Below, one piece after another: positions 35,838 to 44,828 of a stretch of DNA of 64,000 nucleotides. The stretch covers positions 1 through 64,000 of the forward strand of contig JALWYQ010000043.1 of the NCBI GenBank assembly GCA_027078365.1, given 5' to 3'. This DNA is from Phycisphaerae bacterium (lineage in GTDB: Bacteria > Planctomycetota > Phycisphaerae > Sedimentisphaerales > Sedimentisphaeraceae). The notes under the pieces were generated by a model. That model saw nothing but the letters and a program-made list of their open reading frames with translations. It did not search any database and had not been told where the DNA came from. The translations under genes were made by a program, and so were the position numbers. Each line of letters begins with the position of its first letter. The first letter of the stretch is position 1.

Positions 35838-36440
35838 CTAGAATGGCCAGAACATATCAAGTATTTGAGCGAACCAACCAGGCTTATTGTAATCTTCTGA
35901 TACACCATCGCTAATAGTTACAAGCTTAAAATTTGCAACCTTTTGACTTCCTATAGTATTATCAAACGCAACATCCGATGGTCTAATTATTCCACTTATT
36001 TGTATAGTATGCTTATCACCGGCAATATTACGCTCTCTATATCCTAATACAACAAGATCCCCATTTGGATGAACATCCTGAACAACAACAGTTACCCTAT
36101 CAGTGTATTTTCTCTGATCATCGTATTCACTCTTACCGTCAAACTTACGCTCTCCCTTTTGAGACATAGTAAAGCCTGGCAAGTCCGGTATGAAATTCAC
36201 GCCCAAATCACCGTTGAAAGAATTGCTTCTGTTATTGCTATTTTCAAGTGTTCTCTCAACAGTATTATCAGCTTTACTATCTTCATTAATGATTATTGTT
36301 ATCAAATCACCAACATGCCTTGCCGTATCATCAGAATAAATAGCATGAGTCTCTCTGTGTCTCTTAGCGTAAATTGAACCAGCACTCACATTGGCAACAA
36401 TAACAGCAAGAACCAACAGCAATATACAGTTTCTTCTCAT
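35838..36440 (-). CDS. flgH: Flagellar L-ring protein FlgH without lipobox
   Basis: A 200-residue protein from ATG 36440 (GGAG 9 bases upstream; an alternative ATG at 36455 overlaps the flgA stop). FlgH features are YSDDTARHVGDLITIIINEDSKADN near residue 35, then TDRVTVVVQDVHPNGDLVVLGYRE and ISGIIRPSDVAFDNTIGSQKVANFKL. Enteric FlgH is a lipoprotein, but the signal here ends VANVSAGS with no Cys, so the L-ring subunit is probably not lipidated. The C-terminal tail KPGWFAQILDMFWPF is typical. Confidence 0.93.
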   Translation of the reverse strand: MRRNCILLLVLAVIVANVSAGSIYAKRHRETHAIYSDDTARHVGDLITIIINEDSKADNTVERTLENSNNRSNSFNGDLGVNFIPDLPGFTMSQKGERKFDGKSEYDDQRKYTDRVTVVVQDVHPNGDLVVLGYRERNIAGDKHTIQISGIIRPSDVAFDNTIGSQKVANFKLVTISDGVSEDYNKPGWFAQILDMFWPF

Positions 36441-36454
36441 TGCTTTAATCTCCA

Positions 36455-37435
36455 TTAATAAGCAGGAACGACACAACCGTCACTTAAGACTCTTGCAGCG
36501 ATTACCCTGCCCTTTATTGAGCGACCACGGTCGTCCATCTTTACATTTGCAACCTTTATAATCTCGCCGGCTCTTCCGTCACTAAGAGCCTCTCCCAATG
36601 CACTAACAAAAAGCACTTTGGTTTCATAGCGAATCTCAACCATCTGATTTTTTTTGACAACTACAGCCTGTTGCGCATTAGCCAACATCTGAGACTTCAT
36701 TTCTCTTCCTGCCGCAATTCTACACTTAGCAACCTTACCCTCAGGAGAGACGGTAAAGTTAGAAGGTGAATTGGACAGTGTCTTTTTCATCCTAAAATCT
36801 TTCTCACTTATCAATGAACCTGCATCAATGTTATGAGTGGCAACAGCAACATTAGCGTTATATTTAAATTTAAATCTCACCTTGCGAGAATCAACCGTTT
36901 CATTATTGATTGTAAAATCAACCCTTACAGTTACGTATCTTACCCCAGAACTCTCTATGATAGAAACTACCTTAAGCCCATTCTTGTCCCCATTAACAAC
37001 AACCTTTGACGGTCTAGACGAAGCTATTGCCTGAGCAATATCATTTTCCTTGAGATATTCAGCTATTGCTTTTTTTGCATATTCAACAATCTCACTAGTA
37101 GAGATAACAACCTCAGACCTACACACTCTAGCATTCATTGCCCCTAGGAACTTCACATTTGAACTATCAATCCCAATAGAAGCTAAACGTGCATATATAG
37201 TTTCTCTGTCAAGAACCATATCCTGACCTGGGCGAACTAACTTCCCAAGTACGAGCTTACCTGCTTGTTCAATCATCTGCTTTGAACCGTGCAACACAGA
37301 GACATCAGAGAGATGAATCTCCTGAGCATCAACAACAGTATCTCTCAACAGATATATCTCAAGAGCATCATCTGAAGCTGCCAGAGATACAGAACAAATG
37401 AATACCACCAATAATATTTTAGAAATTCTATTCAC
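36455..37435 (-). CDS. flgA: P-ring assembly chaperone FlgA
   Basis: A 326-residue periplasmic protein with a signal peptide (ISKILLVVFICSVSLAA). The C-terminal SAF/FlgA domain begins near residue 195 (VAVATHNIDAGSLISEKDFRMKKT), with AGREMKSQMLANAQQAVVVKKNQMVEIRYE and the ending GEIIKVANVKMDDRGRSIKGRVI. It assists FlgI polymerisation. It is longer than enteric FlgA (219) because of an N-terminal extension. It begins one base after the flgG stop. Confidence 0.93.
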   Translation of the reverse strand: MNRISKILLVVFICSVSLAASDDALEIYLLRDTVVDAQEIHLSDVSVLHGSKQMIEQAGKLVLGKLVRPGQDMVLDRETIYARLASIGIDSSNVKFLGAMNARVCRSEVVISTSEIVEYAKKAIAEYLKENDIAQAIASSRPSKVVVNGDKNGLKVVSIIESSGVRYVTVRVDFTINNETVDSRKVRFKFKYNANVAVATHNIDAGSLISEKDFRMKKTLSNSPSNFTVSPEGKVAKCRIAAGREMKSQMLANAQQAVVVKKNQMVEIRYETKVLFVSALGEALSDGRAGEIIKVANVKMDDRGRSIKGRVIAARVLSDGCVVPAY

Positions 37436-37436
37436 T

Positions 37437-38219
37437 TTACCTCACCAATTGATTAGCTGTCTGAAGCATTGCATCACCAGTTTTGATAGCCTTTGAATTT
37501 ACCTCATAAGCCCTCTGCGCAGTTATGAGATTAACCAGCTCCGTAACCATCTGTACGTTACTCTTTTCTAGATGTCCACCAAGAAGTTGACCTGTTCCAC
37601 CCTCTCCTGGATTAGAGATTGTTGGCGTTCCACTAGCTTCGGTCTCCGCGTACAGATTTCCACCCTCGCTCGAGAGTCCTTCTGGATTGACAAACTTTGC
37701 TAACTGAATTTGGCCGATAGATGAAGTACCACTAGGAGTTATAACCGTAACCGTTCCATCAATAGCAATATTTATATTCGTTGCATCTGATGGAATAGTA
37801 ATCTGTGGCTCAAGTATGTAGCCATTAGAAGTCACCAAAACTCCGTTCGCATCTCTCATCAAAGAACCATCTCTAGTGTAAGCAGTAGTTCCATCTGGCT
37901 TAGAAACCATAAGGAATCCATCGCCCTGAATTGCAACGTCTAGTGCCCTTTCGGTTGCAGTTATCTCACCAGGAGTAAACACCCTAGTAGTAGAGGCCTG
38001 ACGAACACCACTACCTATCTCAACACTACCGGGAGCGACAACTCCATCAGTCGCTTCTCGACCAGCAGCTTGCATTTTATAATACAGAAGATCTTCAAAA
38101 TTAACCTGAGTCTTTTTAAAACCGTTAGTATTAATGTTCGCAAGATTATTGGCAATGGTATCAACCATTGTCTGCTGCGCTGCCATACCAGTTGCCGATG
38201 TTGAAAACGCTCTTAACAT
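37437..38219 (-). CDS. flgG: Distal rod protein FlgG
   Basis: A 260-residue distal rod subunit, exact standard length. N-terminus: FSTSATGMAAQQTMVDTIANNLANINTNGFKKTQVNFEDLLY; middle: QGDGFLMVSKPDGTTAYTRDGSL; C-terminus: VTELVNLITAQRAYEVNSKAIKTGDAMLQTANQLVR. It lies 70 bases downstream of flgF; the spacer has a small hairpin (AGGATT/AATCCT, 38237-38252) just before the ribosome site, possibly a processing or attenuation point. Confidence 0.96.
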   Translation of the reverse strand: MLRAFSTSATGMAAQQTMVDTIANNLANINTNGFKKTQVNFEDLLYYKMQAAGREATDGVVAPGSVEIGSGVRQASTTRVFTPGEITATERALDVAIQGDGFLMVSKPDGTTAYTRDGSLMRDANGVLVTSNGYILEPQITIPSDATNINIAIDGTVTVITPSGTSSIGQIQLAKFVNPEGLSSEGGNLYAETEASGTPTISNPGEGGTGQLLGGHLEKSNVQMVTELVNLITAQRAYEVNSKAIKTGDAMLQTANQLVR

Positions 38220-38289
38220 TTCATTCTCCTAAACAAAGGATTTGTTAATCCTATTGAAATTAGCTGCCTTAATTAATTCCTTCTTTGCT

Positions 38290-39021
38290 TTATCCCATTG
38301 CAACACTTAAAATCAGTCTGTCATCTTCGTTCTGTTTTGTCAGTACTTTCATATTTGCTTCGTACATTCTAGTTACGTCTAGCATTGCAACTAATTCTTC
38401 TGTGATATTAACATTAGATGCTTCTCTAAAGCCCTGCTTAACCAGAGGCGTCTGAATTGTTGTTGGATATATTTTCTTATCGATAGTAAAGGTTCCGCTT
38501 CCTGCAGGCCTTAGGTTTTGATAGTTATTGGGAAAATCTACAACCTTAATCTTACCAAAGTTATCGCCGTCAACATTAACGTTACCATCATTAGATATAC
38601 TAATATCTGAGAGCGGAACGTCTTTAGGTATGACAATAGGACCACTAACACCTGCAACAAGGCGACCAGCAGAATCAACTAACTGACCAGTCGAGTTTAA
38701 ATTGAAATGGCCATTACGTGAATAGACTGGGCCATTTTTTGTCTCTAGCACAAAGAAGCCACTTCCGCAGATTGTAACATCAAGCTTACGCCCCGTCTCA
38801 ACCAAGTCTCCTTGAGAATAATCTATCATTGTTTTGCTTTTAATCGAACCAGAAGCCTCAGGAGTTGGATCATCTCCTTGCAACTCAGAGAGCTTTTTAC
38901 TAAAGCTATTAACAACCCTCTTATAACCATTGCTACTTACATTGGCGAGGTTATTTGCGATTGTCTCATACTCTCTTTGCAGAGAACCAATACTCGAAGA
39001 CACTGATGAACTAATTCTCAT
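38290..39021 (-). CDS. flgF: Proximal rod protein FlgF
   Basis: A 243-residue rod protein of the FlgF/FlgG group. It has SLQREYETIANNLANVSSNGYKR, ICGSGFFVLETKNGPVYSRNGHFNLNSTGQLVDSAG, and the C-terminus SNVNITEELVAMLDVTRMYEANMKVLTKQNEDD. It is shorter and more divergent than FlgG. The assignment as FlgF rests on its place directly upstream of flgG. Confidence 0.9.
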   Translation of the reverse strand: MRISSSVSSSIGSLQREYETIANNLANVSSNGYKRVVNSFSKKLSELQGDDPTPEASGSIKSKTMIDYSQGDLVETGRKLDVTICGSGFFVLETKNGPVYSRNGHFNLNSTGQLVDSAGRLVAGVSGPIVIPKDVPLSDISISNDGNVNVDGDNFGKIKVVDFPNNYQNLRPAGSGTFTIDKKIYPTTIQTPLVKQGFREASNVNITEELVAMLDVTRMYEANMKVLTKQNEDDRLILSVAMG

Positions 39022-39022
39022 A

Positions 39023-40195
39023 TCAAACAGCTCCCATAGTTACATCTTGGTCTTTAATAGAATCTCCTAGACCATTTCTAATTGCTATAGTGTTAGTTTC
39101 CTTGATTAATCTAGTAATCGTGGACTCGTTGAGTCCGACCAATTCGACTAACAAATACACATCTTCATCTGCCAAATCACAACCACGGACTTCACCAATA
39201 TCCTGTATAGTTGTAACATCATCTATTTGGAAGATAACCAGTATCCTCTCTGAAATATCTAACTCAACATTAGACTTTATCTTCAAACTAGGCCCAGAGA
39301 GCTCAACAACTCTAGCATCAATAAACTCTGGATATATCTCACGGTTGCTATCATCATCCCTCTCAGTAGTAGCCATCGGACCAAATTCAGCTATCAATGC
39401 TGGATAGTCTGTCTTTACACGTAAGAAACGCCTACGATTGACAAAACGCACGTTGTCTGTGTGGCTGAATGTCAACTCGTTATCTTCGTTATTCATAACT
39501 ACTGCATTGAACTGCCACACCGATGCACCCATATTGTAACGAATGCGCCAAGAATCACCCGGTGAAGTTACTACCGCTCTAGATATCTCAAGGACTAAGG
39601 TTATCTCATCAGTATGCATAACCGTTGCTTCTATATCCTCTTGATCCAAGGAATTTAACGGACACAAAAACACCCTCTTACCAACAGGAATCTGTCTGCT
39701 TGAGAGCCATTTTGTAGAAGACGTATTGACAGTTGACTTTCTAGAATCAGCAAAACCTAACTTGTATTTTATCTCTATAATCTTTTCAAATATCTTTTTG
39801 CGTTCCACAAGATCATGCTCGTTAGCAAAGAGCTCCTGCATTATCGCTGTACAACCCTCATCAAAACCTTTAGGAACAGTAAATATAGATGTTGGAGACT
39901 TAAGACCACTTCTCTTTGCTATCTCAACCAATATCTTGATTTCATCACGAGCAAGGCATCGCAAATCAGCCAATTCAAGAAATCGCTGTTGATCTCTCTC
40001 TTGCGTCTTCTTATCGTTTATGTGCCTAAGAACAACCAAGAGAATCACTAAAATTGCCACCAACAACAGAGACGAAAAAATAAACCACTTATCCGTAAAG
40101 ATAGTACGCTCATGCCCCATATTCTTTAAGGCCATGAGTTTTTGTTGCATCGTCAATACCGCAACAAAACAAGTTGTCTCAGCGATTCCTATCAT
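39023..40195 (-). CDS. PilZ/YcgR-like membrane protein in the flagellar operon
   Basis: A 390-residue protein with one TM helix near residues 37-60 (FIFSSLLLVAILVILLVVL), a helical region to about residue 165, a YcgR-N-like domain (VGKRVFLCPL...), and a PilZ domain from about residue 245. The c-di-GMP-binding RxxxR is present (RRRFLR), but the second motif, normally D/NxSxxG, reads ELSGPS. Ligand binding may be altered. Inserted between flgE and flgF, it probably acts as a flagellar brake or motor regulator. The start is uncertain; an internal ATG (MGHERT) is possible. It lies one base upstream of flgF. Confidence 0.75.
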   Translation of the reverse strand: MIGIAETTCFVAVLTMQQKLMALKNMGHERTIFTDKWFIFSSLLLVAILVILLVVLRHINDKKTQERDQQRFLELADLRCLARDEIKILVEIAKRSGLKSPTSIFTVPKGFDEGCTAIMQELFANEHDLVERKKIFEKIIEIKYKLGFADSRKSTVNTSSTKWLSSRQIPVGKRVFLCPLNSLDQEDIEATVMHTDEITLVLEISRAVVTSPGDSWRIRYNMGASVWQFNAVVMNNEDNELTFSHTDNVRFVNRRRFLRVKTDYPALIAEFGPMATTERDDDSNREIYPEFIDARVVELSGPSLKIKSNVELDISERILVIFQIDDVTTIQDIGEVRGCDLADEDVYLLVELVGLNESTITRLIKETNTIAIRNGLGDSIKDQDVTMGAV

Positions 40196-40229
40196 ATCTG
40201 CTCGTCTCAGCTATAATTATGTGGCGATA

Positions 40230-41912
40230 CTATCTAATGATATTGGTCAATTCTTTTAAAACTTCATTGGCAATCTGAATGGTCCTTGAATTCGCCTGAA
40301 AACCATTCTGTGCTTCCATCAACCGAACAAACTCGATTGCAGTATCAACATTTGAATTTTCAAGAGAACGGTTCTGAATCTTGCCTGCGCCATTACTCAT
40401 AGCTGTTGTTTCCATCGCAACACCAGAGTTAGCAGTCTCGACGAAATAGTTATTTCCTACAGATTCTAGACCCATTGGGTTTTGGAACACTGCCATCTTA
40501 AGAGCAGCGATATCCTTTAGCTCACCATTTGTAAAGTGACCAACCAACATTCCCGACGTGTCCACAGTTACGCTCGATAGCATACCTGCCTCATAACCAT
40601 TCTTCTTCTCAGCAACAGCAGTTGATTCAACGCCAGCAGTTGCAAACTGAGTAATACCTGTCAGCTGCCCCTTAACACCAAGGTTCACATTAATAACCTG
40701 TGATATTCCAGGGTCGTGCTTAAAGTCAATCTGGAAGGTAGAACCTCCTGTGTCACTACCATCTAAACCATCGAACTCTCCGATAGTTGTAAAACCAATT
40801 CCATTAATCCTTCTATCAGTTAGCGCATTTACATCTCCACTAACACTCTTGATAATCATATCCCATTTTTGCGGAGTATCTGTTCTTACAAACGCTAGAG
40901 AAAGAGTATGCTCACCACCCTGAGAGTCAAATATAGTAGTTGTTGTTAGCGCAACATCATTGCCGGCCGGAACATCAATTCTAAAATAGCTATCTAACGC
41001 CAAATCTGCACCGCCAGCAGTAAAAGACATCGAAAAATCGCATTTGTTATACCCAGCATTATTGGCCTCAACAAAAATCTCACCATTTTGAAGATAGGCA
41101 TTCATATCTGCTGAGAAAGAAGCATTAGAATTTATTGCATTTATAACGTCGCCAACTGTTGTTGTCGCATCAACCGCCATAGACCAACTATAAGTGGTTC
41201 CATCTGCCGCTGCGCCAGTAAAGTTTAGAGTCTCCGTTCCACTCCAAGCGCCACTAAATTGATCAAGGTCTTGAATCAAAGTCGTTGTCTCAGCAGGTGT
41301 AATACCGCCTATGGTAAACGGGTCTCCCATACGCATCTTGAGTTTCGATGCAGTATCTTCAGTTGAGCTACCCTCAGCACGCAAGTTACCACTCACCGCA
41401 ATTTCAGTAGTAGGCTCTGGAGGAATAGCGACATTGTATGGAATATTTATATCGTCATCTCCAACCGTCTGGAACCCTTCTACCTCGCCAGTACTGCCAA
41501 TCCTTTGAACTCTAAATCCAGTAGCTGGATCAACGAGATAGTTATTTGCATCAACAGCGAAAGCGCCAGCTCTAGAATATACTGGAACATCGCCATTAGA
41601 CAAACAGAAGAAACCAGCACCGCTAATAGCCATATCAAGGTCTTGACCAGTAGCGGTAATGCTGCCCTGAGTCATATTCTTAACAATATTGGCAATCTGA
41701 ACACCACTACCCATCTGTTGCGGGTTAACACCACCAAGGTCCCCACTTGGCCCCGAAGCATTTCTAAGTGTTTGACTCAAGGTATCAGAAAAAGTTACAT
41801 TACTTCCCTTAAAACCAATAGTGTTCACATTCGCTAGATTGTTACCGGCAACATCAAGCATTTTTTGGTGTGCCTGCAATCCTGTTACGCCTGAAGATAG
41901 AGCATAACTCAT
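40230..41912 (-). CDS. flgE: Flagellar hook protein FlgE
   Basis: A 560-residue hook subunit, longer than the enteric 402. N-terminus: SGVTGLQAHQKMLDVAGNNLANVNTIGFKGSNVTFSD; then GAGFFCLSNGDVPVYSRAGAFAVDANNYLVD; the C-terminal NGAGKIQNRSLENSNVDTAIEFVRLMEAQNGFQANSRTIQIANEVLKELTNIIR is the usual hook/rod helix. The middle is a variable surface insertion. Located 52 bases downstream of flgD. Confidence 0.96.
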   Translation of the reverse strand: MSYALSSGVTGLQAHQKMLDVAGNNLANVNTIGFKGSNVTFSDTLSQTLRNASGPSGDLGGVNPQQMGSGVQIANIVKNMTQGSITATGQDLDMAISGAGFFCLSNGDVPVYSRAGAFAVDANNYLVDPATGFRVQRIGSTGEVEGFQTVGDDDINIPYNVAIPPEPTTEIAVSGNLRAEGSSTEDTASKLKMRMGDPFTIGGITPAETTTLIQDLDQFSGAWSGTETLNFTGAAADGTTYSWSMAVDATTTVGDVINAINSNASFSADMNAYLQNGEIFVEANNAGYNKCDFSMSFTAGGADLALDSYFRIDVPAGNDVALTTTTIFDSQGGEHTLSLAFVRTDTPQKWDMIIKSVSGDVNALTDRRINGIGFTTIGEFDGLDGSDTGGSTFQIDFKHDPGISQVINVNLGVKGQLTGITQFATAGVESTAVAEKKNGYEAGMLSSVTVDTSGMLVGHFTNGELKDIAALKMAVFQNPMGLESVGNNYFVETANSGVAMETTAMSNGAGKIQNRSLENSNVDTAIEFVRLMEAQNGFQANSRTIQIANEVLKELTNIIR

Positions 41913-41964
41913 TTATTTTCTCCTTTGATTAGTACAAACTAAAACAACTTAGCTTATATTTCTC

Positions 41965-42387
41965 TTACATCTGCCCTTTAATCACACTCTTAACATCATC
42001 AAGATTTACCTCAACATAAGACTGGACAGGATTACCATTCTCATCATTGTATTGAACGCTCGTGGTAAGCACTACTCCATCATCAGTCTTGTTTGCCTCA
42101 ACGACCTCACCAACTATCGTAGTGCCCTCTTTCTCGAAGGATATCCTGTTGCCCAAGAGCCCACTAGCATATTCAAGCTGAGAACTTCGCAATAGCTGCG
42201 AAAAATTAGTGTTAATCGCACTCAAACTAGAGGTCATCTTCTCTGTCTCTTCGAGTTGACTAAACTGCGCAAGTTGAGCCGCCATATCTTTATTATCCAC
42301 CGGCTCAAGAGGGTTCTGGTTCTGCATTTGAGTAACCAGAAGCTTCATATAATCTATTCTTTGTTTTGACGCTGATGATATTTCCAT
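41965..42387 (-). CDS. flgD: Hook-capping scaffold FlgD, short form
   Basis: A 140-residue protein containing the FlgD N-terminal signature (YMKLLVTQMQNQNPLEPVDNKDMAAQLAQFSQLEETEKM) and a small beta-rich remainder (GNRISFEKEGTTIVGEVVEANK). The C-terminal FlgD Ig/tudor domains of ~220-residue homologues are largely missing, as in some other phyla. It is the first gene of the flagellar operon, 35 bases downstream of the predicted sigma-54 start site. Confidence 0.92.
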   Translation of the reverse strand: MEISSASKQRIDYMKLLVTQMQNQNPLEPVDNKDMAAQLAQFSQLEETEKMTSSLSAINTNFSQLLRSSQLEYASGLLGNRISFEKEGTTIVGEVVEANKTDDGVVLTTSVQYNDENGNPVQSYVEVNLDDVKSVIKGQM

Positions 42388-42432
42388 AACGATTCTCTCT
42401 AAAATTAGAAACTATTAGCCGCACCATCTGTA

Positions 42433-42449
42433 TGCAAAGGTTGTACCAA
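42433..42449 (-). promoter_or_regulatory. Sigma-54 promoter of the flagellar operon
   Basis: On the minus strand the site reads TTGGTACAACCTTTGCA: GG and GC at exact -24/-12 spacing, one mismatch (T for C) in TGGCAC. The predicted start is near 42422, 35 bases before flgD. Confidence 0.75.
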
Positions 42450-42566
42450 CTAAAAAAATCTCCCTCATAGCATTCGTGTAACATATTAGAAATAAATGAC
42501 TTGCGCAAATTAATAATCATTCAACAGCAAACTAGCAAATGTTTAATAACCATATCCAAGCGGCAA

Positions 42567-42591
42567 ATTTTTCCCCATATTTGGGAAAAAT
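42567..42591. promoter_or_regulatory. Dyad, candidate activator (UAS) site
   Basis: Perfect inverted repeat ATTTTTCCC / GGGAAAAAT with a 7-base centre. Its position 145-170 bases upstream of the flgD start site is typical of enhancer sites for sigma-54 activators; the divergent gene encodes such an activator with a Fis-type HTH. Confidence 0.5.
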
Positions 42592-42832
42592 CACCCTATT
42601 GCTACCTGCGCCAAAAGGACTATACCTACCGTATTGAATGAAATTTCATAAAATCCCAGTCAAAGTCCTATAAATTTTAAAGTCCAATAAAAACATAACC
42701 GAAATAAACCTTGTACTCATTGTATATAAATTTAGAAATATATTGGTTAGATAAGATGGCTCGTAAGAGTCATCAGTCGCCAGAATAGTCATCATAAGTT
42801 GAACAATGCCTTTAGCGAAAAAGAGAGAACAT

Positions 42833-44203
42833 ATGACCTTGTCCAGAATTTTACTGGCTGGTAGAGATACCCAACTTCAAGAGATAGTGCAAAAGCACGC
42901 TGAGCAGGTTTTTAGCGCAGATTGCATTAACGATTTGGCTGAACTGACCGAGTCTATTGCGCCAGATTTGATAATTCTTGATTCAACTGTGGCAACTAGC
43001 AATGTTCGCGACTTCCTCGAATGGACTAAGGACAACAACATAAACACCCCTGTCGTTACAGCTAGCGACAGCTACGATATGGCATCTGGAAACACAATCT
43101 CTATGGGAACTTATGGCTTTGGCAATGAAGACGTTTACGAAAGACTCGAATCAATAATTGCTAAAATCAAACGTTGCAATGACGACACAAACGATTTCTT
43201 CTGTGAGAATTGCCCAGCAAATGTAGAGATTGTTGGTAAAAGCAAAGCCAATCAACGCGCATTGCAACTGATTAACGTTGTTGCAAAGAGCAATTGCAAT
43301 CCTGTCTTAATTATTGGTGAAACTGGGACTGGCAAAGAACTAGCAGCAAAAGCTCTACATCAGATAAGACACGGTGCCAGCAAGCCATTTATCGAAGTAA
43401 ACTGCGCAGCACTAACTGCAAACCTACTCGAAAGTGAACTCTTTGGTCATGCCAAAGGCTCATTCACAAGTGCCGAAAGTGAAAAGACAGGACTTCTAGA
43501 ACTAGCCAAAGACGGCAGTATCTTTCTAGACGAGATAAGCGAGATGCCTCTTGATTTACAGGCAAAGCTCCTTAGAGTTATTCAAGAAAAGACCTTCCGC
43601 AAAGTCGGCGGAACAAAGACCCTGCGATGCAAAGCAACCATAATTGCCTCAAGCAATCGAAACTTAATCAAAGATGTTCAAGAAAACAAATTCAGACGCG
43701 ACCTCTACTACAGATTAAGCGTATGCCCAATAACACTATCTCCTCTAAGGGCAGAAGATAGGCGAGAAGACATAGAAACACTTGCAAACTTCTTCCTGCA
43801 AACTTCAAATATCTGCCCTGAGAAACGTGGAAAAATCAAGGGCTTTACGGCACTGGCAATGGAAGCCATCAAGAAGCACAATTGGCCCGGAAATGTACGT
43901 GAACTCAAGAATGTAGTGGACCGCGCAATCCTACTTGAAAACTCAGACAAGGTTGGGCTAAGCAACTTAATGCTCAATCCGGAATCAATATTGGATGACG
44001 CCAAGGTTAACGTAGGCAAAGCAATAGACGATTTCTCACTCGAATCCGCAGAACGTGAAATGATAGCTAGAGCGTTAGAAGCCGCCGGCTGGCAAAAAAC
44101 AAAGGCCGCATCTATGCTAGGTATCACCAGAGCAACTCTATACGCAAAGGTAAAACAACACAACCTAAGCCCAAAAGCTGATCCAGTAACAGCGAAACAG
44201 TAA
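42833..44203 (+). CDS. Sigma-54-dependent activator, probable flagellar master regulator
   Basis: A 456-residue NtrC-family protein from ATG 42833 (AGAGAG just upstream; an ATG at 42806 lacks any ribosome site). Residues 1-115 resemble a receiver domain but lack the acidic pair (LLAGRDTQL) and the conserved Lys; only an Asp in LIILDST remains, so phosphorylation may not control it, as in FleQ. The AAA+ domain has GETGTGKE (Walker A), GHAKGSFTSAES where GAFTGA is expected, and SIFLDEI (Walker B). The C-terminal Fis-type HTH is AAGWQKTKAASMLGITRATLYAKVKQH. Divergent to the flagellar operon, whose promoter is sigma-54 type, it is likely its activator. Confidence 0.88.
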   Translation: MTLSRILLAGRDTQLQEIVQKHAEQVFSADCINDLAELTESIAPDLIILDSTVATSNVRDFLEWTKDNNINTPVVTASDSYDMASGNTISMGTYGFGNEDVYERLESIIAKIKRCNDDTNDFFCENCPANVEIVGKSKANQRALQLINVVAKSNCNPVLIIGETGTGKELAAKALHQIRHGASKPFIEVNCAALTANLLESELFGHAKGSFTSAESEKTGLLELAKDGSIFLDEISEMPLDLQAKLLRVIQEKTFRKVGGTKTLRCKATIIASSNRNLIKDVQENKFRRDLYYRLSVCPITLSPLRAEDRREDIETLANFFLQTSNICPEKRGKIKGFTALAMEAIKKHNWPGNVRELKNVVDRAILLENSDKVGLSNLMLNPESILDDAKVNVGKAIDDFSLESAEREMIARALEAAGWQKTKAASMLGITRATLYAKVKQHNLSPKADPVTAKQ

Positions 44204-44399
44204 AACCCCATTTTACCATGGAGAGTATGAAGGCAATGAAGTTGGCGATGGGCTTTGGGATTTGTTGGGGAGTGTCTATTGACACTAAAGAAACAAACAA
44301 GAAAGGTAGCTGTCCTAATAAATGATGATAAAGGACGCATCAAATGCGAATAAGGAAACTAACCGATAACTTGTTAGTAGCAATGGACTTCAAAAAGGC

Positions 44400-44828
44400 A
44401 TGAACCAAGAATTAAGAGACCAAATCAGAAATGTCGATCTGACTCAGCTTGAGGAACAATTCAAGGGAGCGGAGTATCGACATCTAGTCCAACAACACAT
44501 ACGCAAGATTGGCTCACAACTTGAACTCGCAATATTAGGTGCTGTTGAAGCTCTCACAGATGAAGAAAAAGTAGCCATTGAAGGGCTCGCAGAGATATAC
44601 AACGAAGCTGGCTATCAACAAGATTTCTGGCGACGGGACTGCTCGGAGGTGTTTCAAGAAATCTGTAGTAACTATTTTGACGTAATGTCAAAGCACAATC
44701 TGCCTAGCGAAGACAAAATTGCCTTCAATCTCTTCCAAATTATCACCATGAACTTCGCTATCCAAGCACGCGACCAGAAGGCATTAAGAAAGTTTATCGG
44801 CATAAAAAAGAACTGGCTACTAAGATAG
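44400..44828 (+). CDS. Hypothetical helical protein
   Basis: A 142-residue, acidic, mostly helical cytoplasmic protein with no signal peptide or TM helix. Segments such as HIRKIGSQLELAILGAVEALTDEE and the basic end LRKFIGIKKNWLLR are visible, but I do not recognise a family. It lies 196 bases downstream of the sigma-54 activator gene. The leader sequence before it (about 44331-44375) resembles the leader of the next gene (about 45258-45300). Ribosome site weak. Confidence 0.5.
   Translation: MNQELRDQIRNVDLTQLEEQFKGAEYRHLVQQHIRKIGSQLELAILGAVEALTDEEKVAIEGLAEIYNEAGYQQDFWRRDCSEVFQEICSNYFDVMSKHNLPSEDKIAFNLFQIITMNFAIQARDQKALRKFIGIKKNWLLR

Larger units (their letters stand above)
42388..42832. other. 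Divergent control region between flgD and the sigma-54 activator
   Basis: About 445 bases. It holds the sigma-54 promoter (42433-42449) and a perfect 9-bp dyad (42567-42591) about 150 bases upstream of the predicted start, plus A+T-rich sequence. I could not find a convincing sigma-70 promoter for the activator gene. Confidence 0.6.

Noticed and set aside
42806-42832. Upstream ATG for the sigma-54 activator
   Set aside because: No ribosome site precedes it, and the nine extra residues are outside the receiver-like fold; ATG 42833 is better placed.
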